NCBI RefSeq assembly: GCF_900112845.1
Contig: NZ_FONG01000010.1
Coordinates: 124,001 to 188,000, forward strand
DNA from: Actinacidiphila alni
GTDB lineage: Bacteria; Actinomycetota; Actinomycetes; Streptomycetales; Streptomycetaceae
Direction: 5' to 3'
Length of the DNA: 64,000 bases
The notes under the pieces were generated by a model that made no database searches, was not told the origin of the DNA, and saw only the letters and a list, made by a program, of their open reading frames with translations. Positions 43,001-50,212 of this stretch are shown piece after piece. A program made the translations under genes and the position numbers. Positions within the stretch are counted from its first letter, which is position 1; each line of letters begins with the position of its first letter.

Positions 43001-43642
43001 GTGCGGGACGAGGGTGTTGGCGTTGCTGGTGCCCGCGGCCCTGAACTGCCACATGTAGCCGTTGCGGGCGTCGGGCGAGCGGAAGCGCACGCCGAGCGCG
43101 GTCCTGGTGACGGTCAGCTTCACGTCGAGCCGGTAGTCGGTCCAGGCGGTGGCGGCGGGCGGCGCGGACCAGATGGGCGTGCTCGTGCCCCAGGTCGTGC
43201 CGGGCGCCGTGCCGAAGACCGCGGGCGCCGACCAGGCGGTCGGCCGGCCGCGCTCGTCCCAGATCCGCACCGTCCAGGAGTAGCGCTCGGCGGGCCGCAG
43301 GGTGCTGCCGCGGTACGGGATCGCCGTGGCCGCGGCGGAGCCGACCCTCGCGCTGTCCCAGACGGTGTGGCCGCGGCCCTGTTCGCCCTCGGTGACCCGG
43401 ATCTCGTAGCCGGTCTGGCGGGCGACGCCGGACTGCCAGCCGAAGCCGACGGTGCCCGCCGGGTCGACGTCCACCGGTGCGGCGAGCGAGCCGGTGGTGA
43501 GGTGGGTCGGGGCGGCCGCGGGGCGTCCCGCGCCGATGCCGGTGGTGGCGCTCGCGGGCCCGGCCAGTGGCTGCACCAGGACGAGGGCGGCCAGGGCGGA
43601 TCCCGTGGCCAGGAGGGAGACAAGTCTTCGGCGTATCGGCAC
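40058..43642 (-). CDS. Secreted GH78 alpha-L-rhamnosidase, multidomain
   Basis: 1194 residues. I place the start at GTG 43642 (VPIRRRLVSLLATGSALAALVL), a clean signal peptide. The longer ATG starts (43690/43693) fall inside the operator and right at the predicted transcription start. Order: FnIII-like sandwich, a concanavalin-like insert (RLDVKLTVTRTALGVRF to GIGFRTGSTETG), carbohydrate-binding and beta domains, then the (alpha/alpha)6 barrel with FYVDSWTRERAPYEADS, the GH78 catalytic Asp/Arg/Glu block, and NSWMHMIELGAGATGEAWD near the second catalytic Glu. It would cut terminal rhamnose from plant glycosides or polysaccharide. Divergent from the GH3 gene. Confidence 0.85.
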   Translation of the reverse strand: MPIRRRLVSLLATGSALAALVLVQPLAGPASATTGIGAGRPAAAPTHLTTGSLAAPVDVDPAGTVGFGWQSGVARQTGYEIRVTEGEQGRGHTVWDSARVGSAAATAIPYRGSTLRPAERYSWTVRIWDERGRPTAWSAPAVFGTAPGTTWGTSTPIWSAPPAATAWTDYRLDVKLTVTRTALGVRFRSPDARNGYMWQFRAAGTSNANTLVPHIETAGTFQAGTPVPLNTTLAVGSTHDVRIEAVGPKLTTYLDGVVVDSRTDTTFAEGGIGFRTGSTETGTADDVTVTGLAAADNGKTLYANDFGAADASFPCGTVQNGALSVGTSTDCLSTNTSNDWALLRHDFTLDTTKDHKGHSAPKQVAWASVFATASSFDGSKQYVYKLYLDGKFIGLGPTESLDKETPYDGFDVTAALRTGGGHALSAVAYTAKDQRFQAYLVIRYTDGSTQTVGTGPDWTSMAGSSIWPSTRSSGTSVWNLPQEDITMSRYPDGFGRHGYDDSAWTAAVAKPAFADLEPTPVAKIQEQLRKPVKITDKGNGDYLVDFGQTWQGGVHLTLPGTAGHKVTLRYGEELSDPTTVRYRLRAGNEYQDVVTLRAGTQTVDTWGMRVFRYLDVLDSPVPITADNLQALALVYPFDESGAQLTSSDQDLVAVWQLAKNTIETTNQNFYVDSWTRERAPYEADSYIHQLASLYLSDDPTLGVYSMDYFANHRTWPQEWPLYVITSVYDNWRQTGATDQVKRMYDALVPKLLSKDYNAALGTIDQSDAIVDWPQGSRDGYVFAAKNTILGALSYSNFSQMAVMATALGKSADATTFSGIADKLRGTLNASFYNADKGAYDDGLDAAMRPTGHFAVQASAFPAAFGVPASRQQYDAVASYLTERGMACSVYCAGFLLQGLYNADHGQDALDLLTSHATNSWMHMIELGAGATGEAWDPSEKSNMTWSHAWAAAPAYVIPRDMYGIAPDSPGYDTFTVRPQPGDQTYGSVTTPTVKGTVGASFHRVGDRTDLGVSVPGNSSATVSLPVTDGYRGTTVYVDGRPQAATRQDGGRLAVRVGVGCHVLSTSGSRDVITDPLLTGVCGGAYRVGDAPTGTLVSTATAARRGTPVPFTLTLDQQVTGLTAADLKVSNGTVTGFTGAGIGAAGTTWTVTVTPRGNGAVTVRLPAGAAYGTTGRPNLPVGPLTLPPAGHGLRG

Positions 43643-43677
43643 GACGCATCCCGGGGAGATCAGGTGAAGCACAGCAT

Positions 43678-43689
43678 TGAAACGTTTCA
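43678..43689. promoter_or_regulatory. LacI-type operator (TGAAACGTTTCA, perfect palindrome)
   Basis: A 12-base perfect inverted repeat with the central CG typical of LacI/GalR operators, about 10 bases downstream of the predicted minus-strand transcription start. One mismatch from the site at 10588. Confidence 0.7.
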
Positions 43690-43704
43690 TCACGCTCCGT
43701 AGTG

Positions 43705-43733
43705 ACGTTACGGAGGCATGAACGGAGTGTCAA
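43705..43733 (-). promoter_or_regulatory. Promoter of the GH78 gene (TTGACA-N17-TAACGT)
   Basis: Minus strand: -35 TTGACA at 43733-43728 and -10 TAACGT at 43710-43705 with an ideal 17-base spacer. Transcription would begin near 43698, giving a leader of about 56 bases to the GTG at 43642. Confidence 0.6.
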
Positions 43734-43842
43734 GACTCGTGTCGCAAGGTGCCGATGAGAGGTGCGCCGTCGGGGTCCGAATCGTTCGACCGTTTCAATG
43801 CCGTTTCAATCCCACGGGCAAGGAAAAGGCATGCACGAGCCC

Positions 43843-43871
43843 TTGACCCCGTCCTTGAGCGGCCCTAAGTT
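43843..43871 (+). promoter_or_regulatory. Promoter of the GH3 gene (TTGACC-N17-TAAGTT)
   Basis: Plus strand: -35 TTGACC (43843-43848), 17-base spacer, -10 TAAGTT (43866-43871). The predicted start near 43879 lies directly beside the operator half-site GATTGAAACG (43883-43892), which fits repression at the start site. Confidence 0.55.
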
Positions 43872-43964
43872 CTGCGCGGTGTGATTGAAACGTTATACAT
43901 CGCGACGTGCTTGTCTCGACGTGCTCGTGTCACGCGCCGACCGCCGGAAAGAGAGGACCGACCT

Positions 43965-46900
43965 GTGCCGGAACCCATGGAGGACCGTCGGCCGTACCGC
44001 GGATCGCCGGGCGGACGAGGACGGCCGCGGGCCCGGCGGCGGATGGCAGGAGCGGCCGGCGCCCTCGCGGTGGCGACGCTGCTCACCGTGGTCACCGGCC
44101 AGGTCCCGGCCGCGGCGGGACCCGCTGTCGGCGGAGCGTCCGACTGCCCCTGGGTCGGCTCGCACGCCTCCCCGGGGCAGCGCGCCGCGCAGGTGCTGGC
44201 CCGGATGACGACCGACGAGAAGCTGTCGATGACGCACGGCAGCCAACTGCCCGGCTACGCGGGCGTCGTGGCCCCGATCCCGCGGCTGTGCGTCCCGGCG
44301 CTCAATCTCAACGACGGCGGCGCGGGTGTGGTGATGGGCGGGACCACCGCCATGCCCGCGCCGGTGGCCGCCGCGGCGAGCTGGGACCCGGCGGCGGAGC
44401 GTTCGTACGGGCAGGTCGTGGGCGCCGAGGCGAAGACCAAGGGGGTGAGCGTCGACCTCGGGCCCGACACCAATCTGGTGCGGGACCCGCGCGGTGGCCG
44501 GGTGTTCGAGATGGCGGGCGAGGACCCGTATCTCGCGGGCGCGATGGCCACGCAGTACGTCAAGGGTGTGCAGTCGCAAGGGGTGATGGCCGACCTGAAG
44601 CACCTGGTGGCCAACGACACCGAGCAGAACCGCAACAACGGCAACGCGATCGTCGACGAGCGCACCCTCAACGAGATCTACTACCCGGCGTTCAAGCAGG
44701 CCGTGCAGGAAGGCGGCGCGGCGTCCATCATGGCCGCGACCAGCCTGGTCAACGGGGTGCACGCCAACGAGAACGCGTATCTGCTGAACGCGACGGCCAA
44801 GCAGGACTGGGGATTCGACGGCTTCGTCGTCACCGACTGGGACGGCGCGCGCAGCACCGTCCGGGCCGCCAACGCCGGTCTCGACCTCAACATGCCCGCG
44901 CCAGGAAACTTCGGGCAGCCGCTGTCGGACGCCGTGCGCTCGGGCGAGGTGAGCATGGCGGTGCTCAACGACAAGGTCGCCCGGCTGCTCACCGAGGAGT
45001 TCGCCTACGGCCTCTTCGACTCCGCACCCGGCTCCCCCGGCGCCACCGCGACCACCCCGGAACACGTCGCCACCGCACGGGACATCGCGGCCGAGGGCAC
45101 CGTCCTGATGAAGAACGACGGCGGACTGCTCCCGCTGGACACCGCCGGGACACCGTCGATCGCGGTGATCGGCGCGGCGGCGAAGGAGGCCCCGGTCACC
45201 GGGGGCGGCGGCAGCTCGCACGTCCCGGTCGGCGGTTCCTCCGTGGTCACCGTCGCCGACGGGATCGCGCAGCGCGCCGGGGACTCCGTCCGTGTGGACA
45301 CCGTCGGCAGCTGGACGGGCGCCGCGTCCTCCTCGGCCAGTGGCTCCGACCAGCCGGGCAACATGTTCGACGGCAACACCGCCACCCGCTGGTCCAGCGG
45401 CGCGCCGATGGCCGACGGCCAGTGGGTCACCGCCGACATGGGCGGCTCGCACCCGGTCGACCGGATCACCCTGGACGCGGGCAACGGCACGGACTACGCC
45501 CGCGGTTACCGGATCTATCTGTCCGCCGACGGCTCCGACTGGGGCGACCCGGTGGCGGAGGGCACCGGCACCGGGCAGGTGATCACCGCGACCTTCACCG
45601 CACGGCAGGCCCGTTACCTCAAGATCGTGCAGACCGGTTCCGCGAGCAGCTGGTGGTCGATCGCGGAGCTGACGGCGTACACCGCGGACGGCAGCGGCGG
45701 CCAGAGCGCGGTGCCGCGTACCGGCGTACGGGTGCCGGGCGTCACCGACAAGCTGCCCACCGTCCCCTCGGCGCGCTTCAGCACCGCCGACGGGAAGCAG
45801 GGCCTCACCGCGAGCTACTACAACAATCTCGATCTGTCCGGCACGCCCGCGCTCACCCGGGTGGAGCCCGCGATCGACGACCACTACACGTCCGCGCCGG
45901 GCCCCGGCGTCAATCCGGCCGGTTTCTCGGTGCGCTGGAGCGGCTATCTGACGGCGCCGGTCACCGGCACCTACACCTTCTCGATGGCCAACACCGGCGG
46001 GGTCAGGATGACGCTCGGCGGTGAGCCGGTCTTCCAGGACTGGGCGCAGTACGGTCCCGGCGTCTCCGCGATCCACCTCAAGGGCGGGGTGCGGACGCCG
46101 ATCACGGTGGAGAACTACCAGCCCGTCAACGGTCCGAGCGGCCCGGTGGCGGGCACGCCCACCAGCCCGCCCTCCAACGGCAGCATCACACTGGGCTGGC
46201 AGGTCCCGGACACCGACGCCATCGCCGCCGCGGCGGCCGTCGCCAAGCAGGACAGCGTCGCCGTCGTGGTCGTCAACGACGACGAGAGCGAGGACGGCGA
46301 CCGGCAGAATCTCACCCTGCCCGGCGCGCAGGACGACCTGATCGCGGCCGTCGCCGCCGCCAATCCGCACACGGTCGTCGTCCTCAACACCGGCGCCCCG
46401 GTGCTCATGCCGTGGCTCGGTTCGGTCGACGGGGTGCTGGAGTCCTGGTACGGCGGTCAGCAGAACGGGGCCGCGCTGGCGTCCGTGCTGTTCGGCGACG
46501 TCAATCCGTCGGGCAAGCTGCCGCAGACCTGGCCCGCGAGCATGGACCAGCTGCCGACCGCCGACACCTCCCGCTACCCCGGGGATGTCGATGTGTCGAC
46601 CAACACCACGAACTACCACTACAGCGAGGGCCTCGACGTCGGCTACCGCTGGTACGACGCCCACAAGCTCAAGCCGCTGTTCCCCTTCGGCTACGGCCTC
46701 AGCTACTCGACCTTCTCCTTCAGCGGGCTGTCGGTGACGCCGGGGCGTACGGACACCACCGGTCCCGTGCGGGTGTCGGCGACCGTGAAGAACACCGGCA
46801 GGCGGACGGCCACCGAGGTCGCCCAGCTCTATGTCGGCGAGCCGGCGAGCACCGGCGAACCGCCCAAGCAGCTCAAGGGATTCCAGCGGGTCACCCTCGC

Positions 46901-48272
46901 GCCCGGAAAGTCGCAGCGCGTGACCTTCACCGTCGACCCGGCGGACCTGCGCACCTGGGACGACGCCACGCACGCCTGGCGCAGCAATGACGGAACCTAC
47001 CGGATGTACGTCGGCGACTCCTCCCGGGACCTGCCGCTGACCGGCAGTTATACGCTGCGCCGCTCGTCCGGCGCACGGACGGTCACGGCCCACGCACCCA
47101 CCACGCTCGATCCCGCGCATGGAAATGTCGTCACCACGACACTCACCGCCGGCGGCAGCCGGACCCTCAGCCGGGTCGGGCTCGGCCTCGATCTGCCGGA
47201 CGGCTGGACGGCGCGGGCGCTGAGCCGTACGGTCTTCGCCACGGTCAGGCCCGGCCAGCGGCTGACGGCGTCCTGGCGGGTCACGCCGCCCGCCGGGGCA
47301 CAGGACCGGCTGTGGCGGCTGACGGCGACGGCCACCGCGAACGGCGGCTGGCGCCTGTCCGGCGGCCTCGGCGTCACCGTGGGCCCGCTGGTGTCGGCGA
47401 CCCTCACCTCGACGGCGAAGCTGGCCCGTACCGGCAGCAGCTACCCGGCCACGCTGACGCTGCGCAACACCACCGACCGGCAGGTCACGGTGGACGCGGC
47501 GACGCGGGCGCCGGACGCGGTGACCGTCACCCCCGCGACGGTCTCGGTGGTGATCCCGCCCCGGTCGACGGTCACCAGAGCGCTCACGGTCGCCGTGGGG
47601 GACGGTGCGAAGTCCTCGTCGATCGGCCTGACCGGCACGGTGACCGCGGCCGGCACCGGCTATCCGCTCCAGGGCGGCGGGCTCGATCTGCCGCTGCTGT
47701 TCGGTTCGGTGGCCGCGGCCTTCGACAACACCGGGGTGAGCGACGACTCCGCGCCGGGCAAGGGCGACTTCGACGGGTCCGGCTACAGCTACTCCGCCCA
47801 GTCGCTCGCGACCGTCGGCCTCGTCCCCGGGCAGCCGGTGCCGCACGGGCCCGCCGCTCTCACCTGGCCGGACGCGGCGCCCGGCGATCCGGACAATGTG
47901 GTGTCCGCGGGCCAGCACATCGCGGTGCGCGGCACCGGCTCGCAGCTGCTGGTGCTCGGCGCGGCCAACAACGGCAGCGGTTCGGGCACCGGGACGCTCA
48001 CGTACACCGACGGCAGCAGCGAGCCCTTCACGCTGTCGCTGACCAACTGGACGCCGAGCACACCGCTGCCCGGCAACGACGTCGTGGCGACGGCACCGAC
48101 CTGGAACCGGCCGGCCGGCAGCGGCTATCCGCCGGACACCGCGGTCAGCGTCTACGCGACGCAGGTGCCGCTCGCGGCGGGCAGGACGCTCGCGTACGTG
48201 ACGCTGCCGAGCACGGTCAGCGGCGATCAGGCCGGCACCCGGCTGCACGTGTTCGATCTGGCCGTCGGCTGA
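43965..48272 (+). CDS. Secreted multidomain GH3 beta-glucosidase-type glycosidase
   Basis: 1435 residues; GTG start behind GAGAGGA. A long Arg-rich n-region precedes the signal core (AGALAVATLLTVVTG). GH3 N-terminal barrel with nucleophile D291 in FVVTDWDGARST. The GH3 C-terminal domain is interrupted: after MKNDGGLLPLD and GGGGSSHVPVGGSSV come an F5/8-type sugar-binding domain (about 445-575, GNMFDGNTATRWSSG) and a PA14 domain (about 605-730, GLTASYYNNLDLSG). It resumes with AVVVVNDDESEDGDRQNL, then an FnIII-like domain, NEW3-like sandwiches and a C-terminal module shared with the next gene. It would release glucose or related sugars from plant glycosides. Confidence 0.88.
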   Translation: MPEPMEDRRPYRGSPGGRGRPRARRRMAGAAGALAVATLLTVVTGQVPAAAGPAVGGASDCPWVGSHASPGQRAAQVLARMTTDEKLSMTHGSQLPGYAGVVAPIPRLCVPALNLNDGGAGVVMGGTTAMPAPVAAAASWDPAAERSYGQVVGAEAKTKGVSVDLGPDTNLVRDPRGGRVFEMAGEDPYLAGAMATQYVKGVQSQGVMADLKHLVANDTEQNRNNGNAIVDERTLNEIYYPAFKQAVQEGGAASIMAATSLVNGVHANENAYLLNATAKQDWGFDGFVVTDWDGARSTVRAANAGLDLNMPAPGNFGQPLSDAVRSGEVSMAVLNDKVARLLTEEFAYGLFDSAPGSPGATATTPEHVATARDIAAEGTVLMKNDGGLLPLDTAGTPSIAVIGAAAKEAPVTGGGGSSHVPVGGSSVVTVADGIAQRAGDSVRVDTVGSWTGAASSSASGSDQPGNMFDGNTATRWSSGAPMADGQWVTADMGGSHPVDRITLDAGNGTDYARGYRIYLSADGSDWGDPVAEGTGTGQVITATFTARQARYLKIVQTGSASSWWSIAELTAYTADGSGGQSAVPRTGVRVPGVTDKLPTVPSARFSTADGKQGLTASYYNNLDLSGTPALTRVEPAIDDHYTSAPGPGVNPAGFSVRWSGYLTAPVTGTYTFSMANTGGVRMTLGGEPVFQDWAQYGPGVSAIHLKGGVRTPITVENYQPVNGPSGPVAGTPTSPPSNGSITLGWQVPDTDAIAAAAAVAKQDSVAVVVVNDDESEDGDRQNLTLPGAQDDLIAAVAAANPHTVVVLNTGAPVLMPWLGSVDGVLESWYGGQQNGAALASVLFGDVNPSGKLPQTWPASMDQLPTADTSRYPGDVDVSTNTTNYHYSEGLDVGYRWYDAHKLKPLFPFGYGLSYSTFSFSGLSVTPGRTDTTGPVRVSATVKNTGRRTATEVAQLYVGEPASTGEPPKQLKGFQRVTLAPGKSQRVTFTVDPADLRTWDDATHAWRSNDGTYRMYVGDSSRDLPLTGSYTLRRSSGARTVTAHAPTTLDPAHGNVVTTTLTAGGSRTLSRVGLGLDLPDGWTARALSRTVFATVRPGQRLTASWRVTPPAGAQDRLWRLTATATANGGWRLSGGLGVTVGPLVSATLTSTAKLARTGSSYPATLTLRNTTDRQVTVDAATRAPDAVTVTPATVSVVIPPRSTVTRALTVAVGDGAKSSSIGLTGTVTAAGTGYPLQGGGLDLPLLFGSVAAAFDNTGVSDDSAPGKGDFDGSGYSYSAQSLATVGLVPGQPVPHGPAALTWPDAAPGDPDNVVSAGQHIAVRGTGSQLLVLGAANNGSGSGTGTLTYTDGSSEPFTLSLTNWTPSTPLPGNDVVATAPTWNRPAGSGYPPDTAVSVYATQVPLAAGRTLAYVTLPSTVSGDQAGTRLHVFDLAVG

Positions 48273-48283
48273 CGCACGGGCAA

Positions 48284-48313
48284 GGGGGCCGCCTCCGGCG
48301 GGCGGCGGCCCCC
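48284..48313 (+). terminator. Hairpin between GH3 and GDSL genes
   Basis: A perfect 10-bp stem (GGGGGCCGCC / GGCGGCCCCC) with a 10-base loop, 12 bases after the GH3 stop. It may stop or merely attenuate read-through into the esterase gene 36 bases further on. Confidence 0.55.
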
Positions 48314-48349
48314 GCGCTCTCCCCACCGATCACCCGTCAGGAGTGCGAC

Positions 48350-50137
48350 ATGAAACGGATCGTGTTGGCGACCGCATTGCTCGTCACCGCGCTGGCGCCA
48401 CCGGCGACGGCCGCGGCGAGCGGCGGCCCGGTGCGGCACACCGAATACGGCAGCCTCGCCGCCGCCTACGACAACGCCGGCATCAGTGCCGCGGGCGCGC
48501 CCGGCTCGGCCGACCTGGACGGCCTGGGCAACAGTTTCGTGGCCGAGGACCTGAGCGCCGCGGGCTGGGGCCCGGGCGCCCCGGTCACCCTGGTCGGCAC
48601 CCGGCTCACCGTCCCGCACACGGCGCCGGGCGCGCCGGACAATGTCGTGGCCGACGGCCAGCGCATCAGGCTGCGCGGCTCCGGCTCCGCCCTGACCTTC
48701 CTGGTGACCGGTACGGCCGCGGCGGCCGGCGGCACCGGCACGCTCGACTACGCCGACGGCAGCGCGCAGAGCTACACGCTGACCGCGCCCGACTGGTACA
48801 GCGGGCCGAGCGACGCCATGGCCGTCCGTGTCCCGCGCCGCAACACCCCGGCGGGGCCGACCGCGCTGGACGTGAAGCTCTACGCGGTGTCGGTGCCGGT
48901 CGACACCCGCAAGCGGCTGGCCGCCGTCACCCTGCCCACCGTCGCGTCCACGGGTGGCTCCCCCGCCCCGGAGCTGCATGTGTTCTCGCTCGGCCTGCGG
49001 CCGAAGTCGTCCGGCTGGACGGCCAGTTGGTCCACGGCCATCGACGACGGCCTCGCGCCGTACCAGTGGACCGACCGCACACTGCGGATGGTCGAGCACA
49101 CCAGCGTCGGCGGCAACCGCGTACGGGTCAGGCTCGACAACGCCTACGGTCCGGGTCCCCTGACGGTGGGTCACACCACCATCGCGGTACGGGCGTCGGG
49201 GCCGGATCCGGTGGCGAAGCCGGTGACGCTCACCTTCGGCGGCAAGCAGCAGGTGACGATGCCGGCCGGCGGCCAGGCGTACAGCGACCCGCTGCCGTTC
49301 ACGGTGCCCGCGGACCGGGACCTGCTGGTGAGCCTGTACCTGCCGGGCACGGTGCAGTTCGCGCCGATGCACAGCCAGGGCCTTCAGGACATGTACTCCA
49401 CCAACGACGGCGGCGTGGACGACGCGGCCGACGGCTCGGACTTCCCGGTGAACAATCTCTTCGGCTTCTGGACGGTGCTGTCCGGTGTCGATGTCACCGG
49501 CCCCTCGCACAGCACCGTGGTGGCGCTCGGCGACTCGATCACCGACGGCTACGCCTCGACCGTCAACGGCAATCAGCGCTGGCCCAACTACCTGGCGCAG
49601 CGCCTGAACGCACGGTACGGGCCGAAGGCGCCGGCCGTCGCCAACGAGGGCATCAGCGGCAACAGGGTGCTCACCGACGCCTTCAACGGCCTGCCGAACA
49701 CCGGCACGGCCGGGGTGAGGGCGACGGCCCGGCTCGACCGCGACGTGCTGAGCCAGAGCGGTGTGCGCACCGTCGTCGTCCTCGAAGGCATCAATGACGT
49801 CAACTCCGACAGTTCGGCGGCCGATGTGATCGCCGGTCTGAAGCAGATCGCCGCGACCGCGCACTCCTACCGGCTGCGGGTGGTCGTCGGGACGCTCACC
49901 CCGACCGCGGGCTGCGGCTGCACCAACCCGGCGCGGGCGGCGGCCAGGGATACGATCAACGCCTTCATCAGGGACAACGGCGGTGCCTTCGACGCGGTCG
50001 CCGACTTCGACGCCGCCGTCCGCGACCCGGCGAACCCGCAGGCGATGCTCGCGCAGTACGACTCCGGTGACCATCTGCACCCCAATGGCGCCGGCTACCG
50101 GGCGATGGCCGACGCGTTCGACCTCGCCTCCCTCTGA
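48350..50137 (+). CDS. Secreted GDSL/SGNH-family esterase
   Basis: 595 residues with a Sec signal (KRIVLATALLVTALAPPATAAA). Residues about 30-215 are a beta module homologous to the C-terminus of the upstream GH3 (AAAYDNAGISAAGAPGSADLDG). After a linker sandwich (LGLRPKSSGWTASWSTAIDDG) comes the SGNH hydrolase: block I VALGDSITDGY (catalytic Ser), block II NEGISGNRVL, block III EGINDVNS, and block V DHLHPNGAGY (Asp-x-x-His). It would remove acetyl or similar esters from plant polysaccharide, helping the glycosidases beside it. Likely co-transcribed with the GH3 gene. Confidence 0.88.
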   Translation: MKRIVLATALLVTALAPPATAAASGGPVRHTEYGSLAAAYDNAGISAAGAPGSADLDGLGNSFVAEDLSAAGWGPGAPVTLVGTRLTVPHTAPGAPDNVVADGQRIRLRGSGSALTFLVTGTAAAAGGTGTLDYADGSAQSYTLTAPDWYSGPSDAMAVRVPRRNTPAGPTALDVKLYAVSVPVDTRKRLAAVTLPTVASTGGSPAPELHVFSLGLRPKSSGWTASWSTAIDDGLAPYQWTDRTLRMVEHTSVGGNRVRVRLDNAYGPGPLTVGHTTIAVRASGPDPVAKPVTLTFGGKQQVTMPAGGQAYSDPLPFTVPADRDLLVSLYLPGTVQFAPMHSQGLQDMYSTNDGGVDDAADGSDFPVNNLFGFWTVLSGVDVTGPSHSTVVALGDSITDGYASTVNGNQRWPNYLAQRLNARYGPKAPAVANEGISGNRVLTDAFNGLPNTGTAGVRATARLDRDVLSQSGVRTVVVLEGINDVNSDSSAADVIAGLKQIAATAHSYRLRVVVGTLTPTAGCGCTNPARAAARDTINAFIRDNGGAFDAVADFDAAVRDPANPQAMLAQYDSGDHLHPNGAGYRAMADAFDLASL

Positions 50138-50167
50138 TCCCACCGCCCCGTCCCACTCGTCCATGGG

Positions 50168-50203
50168 GTCCGGCTCGGGCTCGCGTACGAGCCCGAGCCG
50201 GAC
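50168..50203. terminator. Strong bidirectional hairpin terminator
   Basis: A perfect 16-bp stem (GTCCGGCTCGGGCTCG paired with its complement) closed by a CGTA loop, between the converging GDSL and GH78 genes. Confidence 0.85.
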
Positions 50204-50212
50204 CGGCACGTC

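Larger units (their letters stand above)
43643..43964. other. Divergent regulatory region between GH78 and GH3 genes
   Basis: 322 bases without a gene. It holds a promoter on each strand, one perfect LacI-type palindrome at 43678-43689, and three half-sites of the form ATTGAAACG: CGTTTCAAT at 43791-43799 and at 43802-43810 (reverse), and GATTGAAACG at 43883-43892 (forward). Both genes would therefore answer to one repressor. Confidence 0.65.

Noticed and set aside
39551-43702. 1383-residue plus-strand open frame opposite GH78 and the RsbW-like gene
   Set aside because: Shadow frame covering two convincing genes on the other strand.
43893-48326. 1477-residue minus-strand open frame opposite the GH3 gene
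   Set aside because: Typical high-GC antisense frame: Arg/Gly/Val-rich, no domain pattern, while the plus strand encodes clear GH3, PA14 and F5/8 domains.
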